Assembly (NCBI GenBank): GCA_013398955.1 | Contig: VWPU01014064.1 | Coordinates: forward strand, 230,094 to 294,093 | Length of the DNA: 64,000 nucleotides | Origin: Callaeas wilsoni | Lineage: Eukaryota; Chordata; Aves; Passeriformes; Callaeidae | Direction: 5' to 3' | Part shown: piece after piece, positions 37,620 to 52,876 of the stretch | Position numbering within the stretch: the first letter of the stretch is position 1 | Layout: the number at the start of each line of letters is the position of its first letter | Translations under genes and position numbers: made by a program | The notes under the pieces: generated by a model | The model's database searches: none | The model's input: only the letters and a program-made list of their open reading frames with translations | Told to the model about the DNA's origin: nothing

Positions 37620-40600
37620 TCAGCCTTGACTGTGGCTTCCCCACAGGGTATCTGTGAGCCTCTTCTTCCTTCCTACCCCGAAATTTTTCAAAAATATTTT
37701 CAACCCAAGTTAGGTGTTCTACTAACCTCATAATTCAGCCCCCAGGCTGGTCAGCTTGAGCAGGGGTCTGGCCTGGAGACCTCCTGAGGTGTGCTGGGTT
37801 TCTGGGCTGACTGAGTGCCCCACACATTCAGAATTCAGTTTCACGGGTCTTCCAGTCAGAGAGTATGATTTACTTAATGTGTTTTTATTTTACGTGTACA
37901 GTTGTTTAACTTAAATTCAAAACTGCATCTTCTCCTATAAGATTAGCAGTATGAGTCAGCCCATTTATGTATATAATCTGGTTTTATATTGCAGAGTCAA
38001 AGACACCATGAGAAAGGAAAATGCTGTGAAACCTGCAGTATAAATCCTTAAAATAGATCCTCTGAGTCTTGAAGTCACCAGTTTCACACTGCTCACTGTA
38101 CAAAAATGTGTTGGTTCAATCCTCCAGTTGGCCAGAATACCCATTTGAAACATTATAATTTCCTTGACATCCTTTCCTTTTTGTAAGTATCTCAACTAGA
38201 CCTTTCAAGGTTGTAGCATTTCCTCCCCCCTCCTTCTCTGATGGGACAAAAAGATTGCTCCTGTTGTGCCCCTGGAGCCCAAGTGAGACAAGAATCAGTG
38301 CCTTGTTAGGCTGAGAGCATCCCGATTTCTCCAGGGATGGAAAGCCCTGCTGCTGTAAGCAAGATGACCCAAGTTCACTTGGTTTGGTTGCATTATATAT
38401 ATGGATATTGGTTCTTTTGTCACTTGGCTGACTTGTCACTTAACAACCATCCTGTTTTGAAGTCTCGCAGCATGCTGGGGACCAGCTGAACCTGAGAGGC
38501 ACTGGTGATCTATTGTGTGGGAGTTAAGGGTGTCTGAAGTTGTGGTTTGCAATTCAGTGAATGCTCATCAGTTCCTGTGGCAGATGCTATTAGTTATGGT
38601 TTCCCTTTAGGCAAAAGGTTTGCAAGCTCCTTTTGCAGCAAGTTCACTGGTAAAAGAGAAAGACCTAGTGTCCACATGGAATATTCACCCCCCTCCAGAG
38701 CCACCCACTCTTCTGCAGATTTTTTAATTTTTCTATACATTGCATTATTTATTGTTTATTGATGTGAGGTTTTTTTCACTGTTTCCATCTAATTTTGTTT
38801 AAAATATGGCTATGTGGGTAAACTGGTTTATACCTTTCATTTCAGGTGAAGTTAGACAAATTTGTGTAACTCATGGCAAAACTGTGTGTGTGGTGCTGGA
38901 ATGCAATTTTGCATGGAAAAAGAGATGGAAAAAGGTAGGCAGCATCGAGGTGGGTCACACTTTGTGTGTGACAGCATCGGGGTTGCTTGCAGAGTGCTAC
39001 TTGCAAGCCCACTAACTGAGAGTGTTCTCAATCTGTAGTTTCCTAGGCATATATCCTCACTGTTAGTGCGTGAGCTGCTGGGTGTTTGGCTGTGCATGCA
39101 GGGTATCAATGGTAGAATTTTATAGGACTTTTTTTTTTTTGGTGAAGTCTTCTAAAAGCACACTAGCTGTGAGAATCTGCACCATACCTATAGCCAAAGT
39201 ACATTCTGTACAGAACATCTGGTGACCCCTTTCAGCTCTCCCCATAAACCGCAGAGCACCTATCGATGGCCTTTGTGTTGGCATTTCCATCAGGTTTCTG
39301 AAGAGGCAACATTGCTGGCTCAGTCAATACAACTCCGTTAGATTTACTGATTACACAATTCTCTCTTCCTGAGACAAACAGCAAGTTTGTAATTGCTCAG
39401 CATACTTTATTTTCCAGCAGCTATGTCCAACCACACTTGTCAAATTTTCATGTGTCACCGGAAAGGATTCAGAGCACTTCAGATCTCTTTTGTCTCCCCC
39501 ACTGTTGTGAGCTGATGGACTTTCTCCAGCAGAAAAGGAGAGAAACATGGTTTTTAGGATCTGAGCCTGCCACTGCAGACTTCAGAGCAGTGACCCTAAT
39601 GTGAAACAAATGTTTCGAGATTTTCAGAGGGCACATTCTTAAAGCTCAGTGTGCTACTTTAAAAATAAGGACTGTCTCAACATACTAAACCTACAAATCA
39701 ATAACAAGTGAAATTATTATAGTATGTCCAACTGACCTACTATCCCTGATTTTAGTTTCATTTCTGAATACAAATATAATTTTTGTTGTTTCCAAGATTT
39801 AGAAATGTGAGTTTCATTATGTGTTATTACCTCTATAACTGTGTACCTGCTCTTTTCCTGTGCATTGACAGACATGTCAGTGTTGAGTTTCCAGAGTTTT
39901 AAGTCTCTAGTACACGTTAAAACTCTAGGCTCAGTGTGAGTACTGGGCCTCTTGAGCAAACCATATGTCAGTCAAGAAAAAGCAGTAGTTAATCAAGCCT
40001 GTCTGCAAACCTCTGCAAATCTCTGTGCTCCATGTTAATGGGCAAGTCTCTCAAAATGCCTTTTTCTCCCTGAGTTTGGTAAAACAGTTATTTTTCTCTT
40101 TGAAAATGCAGGTCTTCTACTACTTGGAAAATACGTGCTAAGTAACACAAAATAGTTAGATGAGACCTACCATTCCTATAATCACATTTTCCCCAGGATT
40201 GCTCTTGCTTTTTAGTAATCTATTTACTGCTGCAAGAATGCTGCAATTACCAGACCCAGGAGTACTTACTGAAGGACTTTCTAAGTAGCTCTGTTAGAGA
40301 TAGGTTATTCTTCAATTTGTCTGCCTGCTAAGGAATTACAGCCATTCCCTCCCAGTTTCTTTTCTTCTGGTACACAGATTTTCTACTGACGTGAACACAC
40401 AAAGTTTCATTCATAACAACACTTGATTTTGAGCCCTTTTTTCTCTATGCCCTCTCCCATACTTTAGGTGATATTGCTGCAAGAAACTCTTCTCATCAGC
40501 TTGCATAATTTGTTTTGGTAAATATAATGGCTTGACCATCCCTCTTGTTAAGGGTGCAAGCCTGATATTGATGGAAAGTCCATGCGAAAGGAACCGACTT

Positions 40601-43600
40601 CTCTTATGTCTTTTTTTTTCTAAATAGTTTTGATCCTCAGGGGCTTGAGCGTCTGTTGTCCTGAAACCCATTTACTGTCTTATAAAACTGTGAGGAGAAG
40701 CTACAAGCACACTACTGTGGCAATGCAAAATGGGGGCAGCAGGGAAACAGGGCTGGTTTTACACAGCAAGCAGAAAGGATTTGAGGGACCTAATATGAGG
40801 GTTAATAACTGCTGTTCAGGGTAGGAGCAGCCTGAGTTTCCTAATGAGTATTTTATTGTATTTCAAGCAACTGTTTCACCAAAATTATCATCTTTGTTTT
40901 CTTTGAAACCAGACTGACCTGCAGCTGAACTGTGCTGACACACAGTTTTAACAGAATTATACCAGCTGTTAATAGTTAGAAAAACCCAGTGCTAGACTCA
41001 CAGCTGGAATAAACTGATGCAATTGCATTGTGTTCAGGGGACCTCTGCTTGTCACATCAACCTGAGGGTCTGGTGTTCGAGGTTTTTGTGAGGCTGACGG
41101 GCAGCATGTGGCTGCTGTTTTCCCTATATGCTATGCCATATTGCTTACTGTGAGGTGGGGAAAATACCTAGGTTTAGTCTTAGAGGTTCCTTGCTCAGAC
41201 TTTGAAGAGACCTTGTGCCATCTCTAATGCTTCCCAGCTCTCGAAGAGTGCAGCATGCAAAGGTTTTCCTAGCTGGGATCAGTCGTCAGTGTTATGGAAC
41301 CTCCCTAATGTAGGCTAAAATACGTGTGAGACTATTTCACAGCATAGCACAAAAGTGCTTAAAGGAGGTCTAATTTTCAAGTAGAAACTGTGTTGTTGAA
41401 GGTATTCCCGTGTGAGCAGTATCTGCATTGCAGTCTTAGCCACTGGTTTGGAAAGAGGTGGAAGTCAGGGGAAGAAATGGTGGGCTCTTCTTTTCCTGGT
41501 TGTCCGCTCCTTAGGAAAATTTTAACTAAGGACAACTATAGCTAAAGCTTTCTCCTTTATACAGATTCATCTCCTCTAGAAGTTGGTTGGTTGTTTTTTA
41601 ATATCAGATAAAAGTTTTAATTAATAGCTTAATCTCTTAATCTCTCTCAGTAACTCTCTTGTAGTGCTCCTAAATTATAAAATTCCTAGGAGATGCATGC
41701 TATTTAAATCCAGAGGAACCTGAAAAAATGCTAAGCTGGTTTGGTCCAGAGCTGCATTTTCTGGTAATTGTCTACAGTAATGCAATGTCTGTGATAAGAT
41801 GAGGTTATTCCTTTGTAATTTTGACACCATGACGTAATAGGTCTATGATATAGGTGCTGTTTAGTAGCCCTTGCTTACTCCTATGTCTTCAAAACAAGTA
41901 AAGGTAAATAAATATATGACGAAGACATTTTGAACATCTTTACTTTTTTTGATGTTTAAACAGAGAATTTTTTTTCAGATGATTACTGGTTTCTGTTTTC
42001 CAAAGCAAGGAATTGTCTCCAAGTGAATGTGCTGGAATGAGATATCAAATCCACTGAGACTTTGCTCCCTAGGTAGCCTGTTACAGCTAGAGGGAAGGGC
42101 AGCCAAATGTTAAATTATATGTCTCAGGCCGTAATTTCAGAGACAGCATTAAAATAGTGAAAACAATTAGCACCCTTTCTTGGGCTGATAGCTTTCAATG
42201 GGGGAAAATAACCACCCCTCAAAAAACCCCCGAGTAATTCTCCTCCATTTTAATGCTTCAATGTTTTTTCTTTTTTTCCTTGTACCTCCTTTAAATCCAT
42301 AATGGCCTAAGTTAATTCTCTCTCCCTCTATAGAATATCTCTTATGACCAAAGGGAGCTATTCCTTATGTGTAAGATAGATGGGTATGAATTTCTAGTCT
42401 ATTTTAATATGGTTTAGCAGGTGGAAGAGGGAGCAGAATTTCTTCCAGGTGGCCAGGTACTCCTTGGTGTAGCAGCAGCAGGTGAACTGCTGGCCCCTAG
42501 TGGTAAATGGGAAGTAATTGGAGAGTCCGAGTATGCCTTGCTCAAATATAATGTTTTCTGATGTTATGTCGTGTAAGTTACGCCAAGATTTGATGTATAA
42601 CTGAGATCATGGCTTTGGTTTAGTTTCAGTTACGTGAATTATTTAGTATGATTCAGAAAATCTTGAAATTAAATACTCTTCATTTTAACTAAATGAAAGA
42701 AAGCTCAAGCTGTGTGTGAGCACTGGAAGAATAAGATTTGTGTATTAAGGGCCAAGGGTAGAGTCATTTTAAGGGAACAAGTGGTCAGTATTTTATAACT
42801 TCTGTAAAGAGGAAAAGCTTCTGTCAGGCTGGTTGTGACAGACAAATAGACGTCATTATAAAACATAATCATCTGAAGGTACTTACTTTATTTCTTTTCG
42901 AAGTGAATCCATAAAGAGATACAGGTCTCCCTGGGATATATGGGCAGTTAATGAGGAAAATAATATAAGGGCCGGTTTGGTGGCCTACAGGTGAGTGCTG
43001 TGTTACAGGGCTGATCTCTGCCCACCTGCGACAGCACAAGCCACAGAGGAGACAAAATGCAACGTTCTCATTTTTAACACGTCACTGAACTGTGCTCCAC
43101 TCCTGCAAGTGTTGCAGTGGTGCTCATGTGATGAAATTTAGTAGTTGTCACATGGAAATTGTAGCCAAAACATGCTGAATCTATCCAGAAGTCTCCAGGA
43201 GAAATGTTCATTATAGCAATACCTTAGAGGGATTCAAAGAAGGGAGGAAAATGCGAACCTTTCAGGACAGTTGAGAGGAGAAAAACCTCTTTTATCAACT
43301 CAAGAAACAATTACTGTGAGAAGTGAGACATTTAGTCTTACTAATTTGTGTGTTGCCAGATGCTTTTAAATTGCTTTATTTTCTTTGATTAATGTCTGAA
43401 TTAAAACTTACCCATTGCTCAGCTTGTATTTATACTAGACAGTTACTCTCAGCTTAGTGCAGTCCTTTTTTTAAAGGCCAAAAATAATGGCCCTGAGTCC
43501 TAATCACAGAAACTGGTGTAATTCAGAGGTTGAAGCAAAAGATCTGTGCCAAGATAAAACGAGAATGGAATTTGATTTCCTTGCTCTGAATGGGGAGACA

Positions 43601-46600
43601 TTGGCATTGAGGTTGAGCTACTGTTTTCTGGTTAGCCCAGACTAAGTGCCATTTCTGCACAGATATTCCCTTCTGTAAGACCTCCTTCATCCTCACCCCT
43701 TTTTCCTCTGAAGTGACAGAAAGGATCTGCTTACGCCTATGTGCACCTCAATAACAGTATTTCCCAAACGCTCCCTGGCAGGATATTTTGTAGTGACTAA
43801 TAGTTTCTCTTTGTGTATCCATTTACTCCCTTTCCCCCAACCTTGTCCCCCCTTCCCTCCCCAAGACCAAGGCTGTAGAGCCCTGCCTGACTGTGGGCTG
43901 GCTGGTGGTATTGGGGTTGTTGGGACCTGAATGAAGAAAGTGGCAAAAAAAACTGTAAAAAGCCGTAAATTGCAAGAAACAGAACAGCCAGGTGTTGTTT
44001 ACCCAGCATAGCCTCTGTGAAGTTTTTAGTACTGTAGAGATTTTCATGTTTAAGATTTGTCTCTGAAAGTGTCAATATTTCAGCAGTTCCGGAGTCTTTT
44101 GGAGCTTTTCCCTGTGTGTCCCCACCTTAGAAGAATGTATGGCTTTACTGTAACTGCTGGAAATCAGGCTTTGTGTTTGGTTCTTAGTGCTGTTCCCCTT
44201 ATTCACAGGGAGCAGTGGCTTGGAAGAAAAGACTGATGCCCCTTCTGGCATTCATAATAGGATTTCTTTCCATTTACGGAGCCTTAACATTACTTACTCA
44301 GCTGTGCAGGGGTTGATGTCAGTGAATAGCTGCCTGAGTAATTTTTGAGTTATTTAACATGTTGAAAATAAGCCTGAAGCTGTCAAACAAGTAACATCTA
44401 CATAGGCTTTTTCTAGCTGCAGCTATTCTCAATTTCTGTGCTATATTAAAGCTAAGCTAATAATAGTACTTTGGGTGATATTTTGATGGGAAGCTTTGTT
44501 AATACACTCATGAGGGCTAAAGAGACCAGTTAAGTCAGTGCTAGAAATGTGAGAGAGGCAATGATGCTAAACTGGAGATTGAAGGAATAGATGGAGCAGC
44601 TAGTTGTTCTGCTAAAGCAGACAAAATATGTGTGTAGCTCTTTGCAGCACAGTAACTAGAGAGCAGGCACTATAGCTACATTGTCATAGCTGGAACTTCT
44701 TTAAGAAGAAATTGTTTGTTAAAAATGAAGCTGATTTTATAAACATGAGTACAGATATTCAGTTCCTTGTTACATGTTAGTAGTCATTCCCACACTGAAT
44801 CTGTTTTTCTGCACTAGCCTATAATTTAGCCCAAGTTAATTAGGAAAAAGTTGAATGGTACAACTCTGTTGAGTTGTCAGCAGATGACATAAAAAAGGCA
44901 CCTATGTCTGCAGTACTGTGCAGCAAAGTGAAGTGGGGCCATCTGCAAGATCATTTGGTGACTTGAAGGCCAAGAGAAGAGTGGTGGCGGTGAAAGCTGC
45001 ATCTGAGAAGAGCAGGGATGCTGGTGAGGATGCTGAGACGTACTGGAGAGCTTAATAAAACCACTGTTGTGGCAGAGTTGTGTCAAATGCGTGTGTCTGG
45101 TGGGCCAGACCCCTTTTTGGTAGCATTGATGGAGTCAGTGGAGCTTGGGGACGTGCTGCCTTTGAGATTTTTGTCTCAAGTGACACTTCTATGGGCTTAG
45201 AGGTCTGGATTAGCTGACATCCACCGCTGTCTGATCTGAGTAAGACATCCTTGTTAGGAAAGATTAGGATATCTAATAATAAGTACAATAATCACTGCAA
45301 GACTGTAACCCTGTAGAAATCATTGCTTTTTTCTATTTAAATTAAGTTCAGAGAAACATATGCTTTCTTAAAATTAATAGTTTTATAATTGTATCAATAA
45401 CCTGATAATAAATACTGTAAAATATATGTTTACTTTGGTACCTATGTGTTTCCTTCTGTGTGGGAGGAGTTGTAGGGTAAGATCTAAGCATATCCTGACG
45501 GAGTTATCTTGTTTGCTTTCTTCATTTGCCTTACCCTTTTTTCTCTCCCTATGGAATAACTGTAATGTATTAGAGAAATTCTGTTAATTCTATAATATTG
45601 TATAGATAAGCTTGAAAATTATTTTGAAAAAAAATACTAAATTCTGTGGATCAGATTTTATTTCCTTTGTTCATATTGAATAAGGCTCTGGAGAAAGAAT
45701 TATATGGTATATGGTATTGTTTGGTATTAGTGATAGTGGCGGAAGACAGCTTTATATATTTGAGTACTATATCCTTATCTAAGTCTGTGAAAGCACCAAG
45801 GGCAGCACAAAGGAACAGGACTAAGAGGTAGGGTAAGAGTAGGAAATACACTGAAAAAGGTGGTGAAACGTGAAAATACATTAGTATAAAAACACTAAGC
45901 TTGGGACAGCCTTTTGTTGCTTTCTCCATAAATGCTCACCTTTCAGGGGTAAGCCAGCATGTGAAGTCTTGTGGCAGGAAAACCACTGCACATGTACTTG
46001 TTGTTTATTGCTACTGTCAGCTTGTCTTTGTTACTTCCAAGCAGAGAATTTTGGTACAATTTTCAAACATTATATAGAGAAACTGCCAGCCAGCCAGGTT
46101 AGCAGGCTCGTCTGGGGCTGTCCAGGGGTGCAAGGTGGTTGCAGAACACAGCCTGCGGGAGGCTTTCTTCTGTGTTCCCCTGCATAGCTCAGTGTGGCAG
46201 CTTTGTGGTGGGAACCAGAGCACCCTTGATGTTCAGATGCATGTGTTCTTTTGATTGCAGAAAACTGGTCAGTGTAAGGTCACAGAAATTACCACCGTGG
46301 AGAGTTGTGGAGGCCACCAGGGCATGTTACCCTGTGGGAGATACTGTCTGTAATCTATGTACAATATACAAAGGGAGCAGAGCCAGATCTTCCCACCGAG
46401 GAGCGGCAGTTTTCTGTCCAGACTGAACCCTGTTTTGGCTGTGAGGAAGATGATGGGGTCAGTGCTCCATATTTCGCGTATCCCCGTTTTCTCCAAGTGC
46501 ACAGTTTGCTCACATGTAAGCAGATACACTCCTCTCTTGTATTCCCTTTGTGACTTCTTGGCATGCTTTGCTTTTTCCACCCCTCTTCATATGTGGACCA

Positions 46601-47816
46601 GGTGATAAACCTTGAAAGCAAATGTGCAAGAATAAACAGGTTGTCCACTCCCTGTATCCCTTACAGACAATGCAGACTTTGAAATGCATTTTGTTTTGGC
46701 TAGAAATGTCAAAATAATCAGAGGCTGGAAAGCTACTGCTTTGCATTAAGGGAAAATGTTGACACCATTTTCAGTTGCATCAAGGCCCTTAATGAGCAAC
46801 TGTTAAGGAAGAGAGGACCAACACAAGTAATTGTATTTCTCTTTGGGATTCTCCTGTCAGCTACAGTTCTCCTTTTCAGAAAAGCAGAATAGTATTTTTA
46901 TGCTAATTAGAAATGTAATATATATTGAGGATTGAGACTCTCTTTTTAGACCTGGAATATGAAGCTTCCAGTCATCCTGAAAAATTGAATAACCATTTCT
47001 GCCACTGTGTGTTGAGAGCAGGCTTGCAGATGTGATGTGGGGCCGTTAATGAGTCAATGGTAGATCATTGTCCTTACCTTGCCTTGGCTACTGTGTCATT
47101 TATAGATGAAGTGTGAATATCTTTGGATGGTGTAATTGGATAGGATGCTTCTTCTTGAAATTTCTAAAACTCACTTGGTCTCTTGCCTGGTACAGATATG
47201 CTTGCAGGGACAATGGAACAGGGACATTTTTAGCAGTTAAAGCATTGAGAAATGGTAACTAAGGGAAGTAGTCCTGCTTTGTGAGATTTAAGCATGCAAA
47301 GGTTATTAATACCAATGGTGCTAATGCTTTTAAATTCTGCTAGTATTCAAATGTAAAAAAATATGCAAGTTAATGTAAAATATGCATATTTTTTAGCCAG
47401 GATTGTCTGAAAACTGACATATTGCTGTTCTAGATTTTACTGAAATGGCTTTTGCTTTTATGATGAAATAGAGCAATCACAAGCTTTACTAAAGGGATGT
47501 CATCACTCACTGCTTTCTGTACTGTGTAGCTGTGATGCTTTGTGCTTTCTCTGGTGATTCCACTGTCACTATTCCAGGTACAAAGACTGTTCATGTGTAA
47601 TCTGTACATAATGTGAAGTCATTTTTTTTAATACACAGACCTTTATAAGATAGTTCTGTGCAAGAACTGGTGTCATACTGGGCCAAAGTCAAAAGAGAAT
47701 GCCAAAGTCCAAATTCAGGATCCTAACGACTGCAAAATTTGGCAGGGGAACTAGCTTAAAGATCTCTTTCTTTCCCTGACAAGAAAACTTGTGTCCTAAG
47801 TATTTTTAAGCAATAT

Positions 47817-47849
47817 TTGTTGTTGTTGTTGTTGTTCTTGTTGTTGTTA
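47817..47849. repeat. (TTG)n microsatellite
   Basis: About ten TTG units with one TTC interruption. Confidence 0.95.
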
Positions 47850-50800
47850 TGGGGATTTTTTGTCATTGTTAGTATAGAAACACATTTTTGTGTTCAACCA
47901 GGGCTGATATTTTAAGCAACACAAATAAAATATCAATGAGCTGGATTAAAACATCCAAACATCACTTTCTCTGTACTCTCTCATTACTCTTCATCTACTT
48001 CCTAAGTGATACTTCCTCCTTATATAATAATTTTAAAGAACTGTCAACTTGGCAAAATGGGAAGATTTGATTTGCTTATATACATCTGGAATATTTACTT
48101 TTTTGTTGTTCTTAAAGATTTTGGATTTATTTTGCTTTATGATTATATTATTGCTGAGGGCCTAATTCTAACAGCTATAATTTTAACTGAGTTTCTATTT
48201 TCATTGGAGCCTCACCTCTAAAAATTAGATTTAAACCTCAGATTTAAACCTCATATCAGTAATAAGGACTGGCTTGTTTGCTTCTGAATACTTTGATTTT
48301 GTGTCCTCATTTCATGAAGGTCACAAATTCTGGCTGTCCCTCAGTTTTCAAACAAAATGAGATCTTTTAGATGCATTTTGTGCTGCAGCCTAACAAATAA
48401 TATTTGGTTATGTACTTAATGAAAAAGACTGCTGGTGGATGCTCTTGTGATACTTTTAGTTGTTATCTGTGCTCATTGATCCATGACAGCAGTTTAATTA
48501 CACGAAAAATGAATGTCGATGGATGTAGAAAGAAATAAAGCTTTGAATCTGTGCGGCACAGTTCACTGAAATTACTGAGTTTACTGCACTTCCTCAGACT
48601 ACCTTTAAAAAAGGTTGAAATGGAGCTATAATGTACTGTGTGTCTGCATTCTTCAGCACTGTGTTTACCCTGTCTCTCACTGCTTTTAAAATGAAGGCCT
48701 GGAACAATAAGCTGATTTATAGAGGAGAGCTTTGTAGACTTCAGGTGATCTGTCTTTATATGATATCTCATGTTTATATTGGGTTGATTTGCTGTGGATT
48801 TATTTTAGCCACACATAGAATGGCAAGAATTAACTATTAAAGGGTAGGAAGCAGGCTTAACTCTTACCCAGATAACATATCAAAAAGAGTTATTGTCTGA
48901 GCTTAACTTTATCTCTTAGCTGTCAAAGTGGCAACATTTTGGTTGAGCGGAAAATATAGACTTCATTCTGTTTTGCTGCAAGGAAGTGCGTTCTGGAAAA
49001 TTTTTTTGAATATAACATATTGTTCAGCCATCACCAGCTGTGTTTTCCATATTGCGGGATTCAAGACATTCGTATGTCTGTGAGGCAGAAGAGTAACTGG
49101 TCTTTAGGTCAGTATCTTTTAATGCTCTCTGAAAATAACACAGTGGTTGTGTGAACTGGTTGTTGTTAATCTCTGTTCCCAGTCTGAAAATCGTTTAAGA
49201 TTTTTGGCTGCGTTTTCTGGCAGTCTGCTGAATTGCTGGGTGAAAATACAGTAATTTAGAACAACTCACATTTCTTTAACTCTATTTTATAAGTGAATTT
49301 CCCAAAGAGTTTGGTAAAGCCTTTAATTACAGAGCATTCATGGAATAAATATCCATAGGACAACACAGGTACCATTTAAAGCTCAGCTACATCACCTTTA
49401 TGGCAATCATGCTTAATGTCAAGTAATGAGCGTGGGGCTCACGAGAGAGTAGATATTGGCAGGATAACACACACTTTGCTGCAACTACCAAAGGTCATCA
49501 GATTTTTAAGCTTTCAGTTAGCAAGCAGCTACTTAAATGGGCAGGAACCAGGACTGATATTTCAGCCCTGGTCACAGTAAAGTCACTTAAAAACATAAGT
49601 ACAAGCAGTGAAAATCTGACAGCTTCACATCCATGGCAGTAGGGAGAAAGCAGACCTGACCTTGGTGGCTCTTACCTTCTCTGCATTGAGTGCAAGGCAA
49701 GTACTACTCCAAGTGGTTCATGTTTCTCCCCCACCCGTGCACTCACTGACTTCAGACATTAACTCATAGATTCAGCTGTCCCTTCATTTCAAACAAAACC
49801 CAAAACCTTTCTATTAAGTAGTACTCAAACCATTTTAGAGACTTTTTTTTTCCCCATGCCTTTCTTAATGTTATGGTGTTCACTTTTGAAACTGAGACTG
49901 ACTGAAGTTATTTCCCTGACATTAGACAGAGACTAGGATGTGGAAAAAGAAATTATAATTTGGGTCTCCTGGCACTAATTTGGTATTTTGTCCCTTGGGA
50001 TGTGCATTTTATACCAGCAGTGTGTGGCCAGTGTTTCCAGCTTGCTCCTGTATTTGATTTTATAGTCAAAGTAATGAGTATTGCTCATCTTGTTTTCTGA
50101 TAGACCATTTATTGTATTAAAATCTGTGTGCTGTGTTATCCTCAAGTTGAACTCAAGGGTTGGTATATAACAATCCAGTGTTTATGGCTCATTTAATATT
50201 GCACTTTTTAAACAGTTTTTCATACTCGTTTGTCCTTTATTCAGAATTGCTGCAAGGACTGAGTGGTCCTGACTGAGCAAGTGTATTGGGCAAAGAAGTA
50301 GCTTGCAAAATATTAAAGAAAATATGTATGCAGAAAAAGGAAAAGTTGTTTGTTAAACTGTACCTCTACTTCCTCATGATTTAGGAAAAGGAGAAATTCT
50401 TCACCTGTATATAATTTCTTTTTTACAGAATGACATTTTCCCCCTCATAATTCTTCAGTCTTGTGACTTGTAAAAAAGAAAACATAAAAGCACTGCTGCT
50501 GTAGCTTTGTAGTCTTTTATAGCGTTGGCCAGATCCAGAAATGATACAAGTGTTGATAATAATTACTAGTAATCTAGTAGGGAGGAGGGTCTTGCTTCCT
50601 TCCACTGTAGCAATCTAAAAACATAGGCATTTAGTACATTTTAGTTGCCAAATTAACAAAAAGCCAATGACATCTCACTATGAGAAGCCATAGAATTGGA
50701 GTGATAGATTAAATATATAATTGATATGGATATGACCAGATTTGTTTAGAGACTGAGGAGATCTACACTGAGAGGCAAATTTTTAGAAATAGTCAGTGAA

Positions 50801-52853
50801 GAAGATTTAGAATTTGGCCTTTCATTGTCATTATTGACTTGCTCTTTGTGTGTGTTTGCTGTTAAAACCTTAAGCATCTAATCTTGTGTTAAGTTTGCAT
50901 TTCTAAATCAAGACTAGAGAAGGAAACTTTTGTTTGCAGAGTTTTTTCTATCTCTGATGCAACAAATGAAAAACTATTAATGAGGAAGTCCTAATTTCTG
51001 CCTGCATTTCTACCATGCATTATAAAATGACTTGAAACTATAGATAGATGTTGTTGGTTGCTCAGTCGTTCATGTCTTCTGGTATGAATTGCTGCTATTA
51101 TTACTCTTGAGAATATGTTAGGGGGTGACTGGGTGTCTCTTGCTGCTGATGCCTCTCTTTGCACCAAGGAGATTGTTGAGCACCTCTTCCAAAGCAATAA
51201 AATATGACTTCTGAACCTGGGGAACTGTGATGCAGACTGTGAATTGGTGTAATGAGAGTACAGCAGTACAGAAAAAATAGGTGAACTAGAGGGGTACTTT
51301 CAGCAAGATCACAGGATGCCCGGAGATGAACATAGTGACCTGGGGATATCTGTTCTAATTTTATGTTTGTTAATAGCTGATCTCCTTACAATCCAGGTCT
51401 TTTGTCTTTGGAAAAGCTGCATTCTTTCTTATTTGTGTGTGCACTGTTAACCTTCAGGAAGAAATTACCTTAAAAAAATTCAGAATAATATACACACATG
51501 ACAGACAGCTCCATCTGTGCTGAAGTGTCTTTTTACTCCTACTAGTAGTAACTTGGTTGGGGTTATTTGGAAAATGTAGTAGAAAATACGCAACTAGATA
51601 TGTGACACCATTTTAAATGGTCTTCACTGTCCATGGCCATTTTTTGTTTACGTGGGCATACAGGTGTTTGCTGTGTGTTGCCTCAGATGGGCTCTACTGA
51701 AGGACAATAGGTGTCTTTTTTAAGACAACAGCTATATTAATATTAAGCAGGTTTCCCTGCAGACATGAGAAATAGGGGACAACAACAGTTTTGTGTCTAA
51801 TGTTACTCAAATAGAGATGCTAAAAAATGAATAGGCAGGGGCTTTCCTGTTAAAGGTAACTCTGTATCTGTAGATCAAAACCACTTGCAGGTCATTTTGA
51901 GCTAGGTGACAATCTGTGGTGGGCATTGTTTTAGTAGGGTTTAATGAGAAAGGTGGTAGTTCTGACAGGAAAATAGGATCAATAAAGTATGATTGAAGTA
52001 ACTAAATTCCTTTAGAATTAACCTTGAATGAAAGTCTCACTGTGATTAATAAAGAAAGCAAATCTTCATAAAGTTTGTATGTTAATATTATCAATGCTTA
52101 GGAAGTACTGGAAATTACTGATGTATTTGTAGAACTCAAGCATCTTCCTCAGTTGCATGCCAATACATGCTTTCTGAAATATTTAATCAGTGAACTATTT
52201 CAGTGTGGTACCAGTCTGATTTGGCAGCAGGTGTGACTATCATCTCCCTTCTGAAGCAAGTTAATTGTCATTCGTTCAATTTAACGCAGGTATTTTCTGC
52301 TGAAGGGGAAATATCAGTGTGCTACCTGCTTGATGAGGATATTTAGATTCCATGGCTCTTTTGTAAAGGTGGTTTTTTTTTGCATTCATTGCGAATGTGA
52401 CCTGCTGAAATCTGTAATGGTTGGGCATGTTCTTTAGCTGTCAGCTGTCACTCTGTTGCAGAAGCTTCATTGGCCCTGTATGTGACTTAGAAGCCTTCTG
52501 GGGTGAGCAGAACTGCTGTGTTAAAGTATTGCTAATAAAAACATAAATACCAAAAGACACATTGTCCAGGGAAATCCAGATCTGCAGAATGTGTAGATCT
52601 ACATGGTGAACCTTTGTGAGGAGCAGCAGCAATAGAAATTTGGGTATGGAGACGAGCAACATTGGCTTTTGACTCTTCAAAGTGTCACAGATGGCAGGGA
52701 GGCAAATTAACAATTCTTTGAGAAAACATTTGTGTGTGTTACTGGGCTTTTGACAGATGGGTTTCTGCAGTAAGGCCTGCAAGCTATAGTTTCCACTGCT
52801 GCTGTTGACTTATGAATTCAGAGGAGTTAGCGTTGGATCAATAGGGATTTCGG

Positions 52854-52876
52854 AAGCCTTCAAGCCTTGAAGGCTT
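52854..52876. repeat. 23-bp near-perfect palindrome
   Basis: AAGCCTTCAAG, a single C, and its exact reverse complement CTTGAAGGCTT. It could form a hairpin with almost no loop, or be a symmetric protein-binding site; nothing else supports either. Confidence 0.9.
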
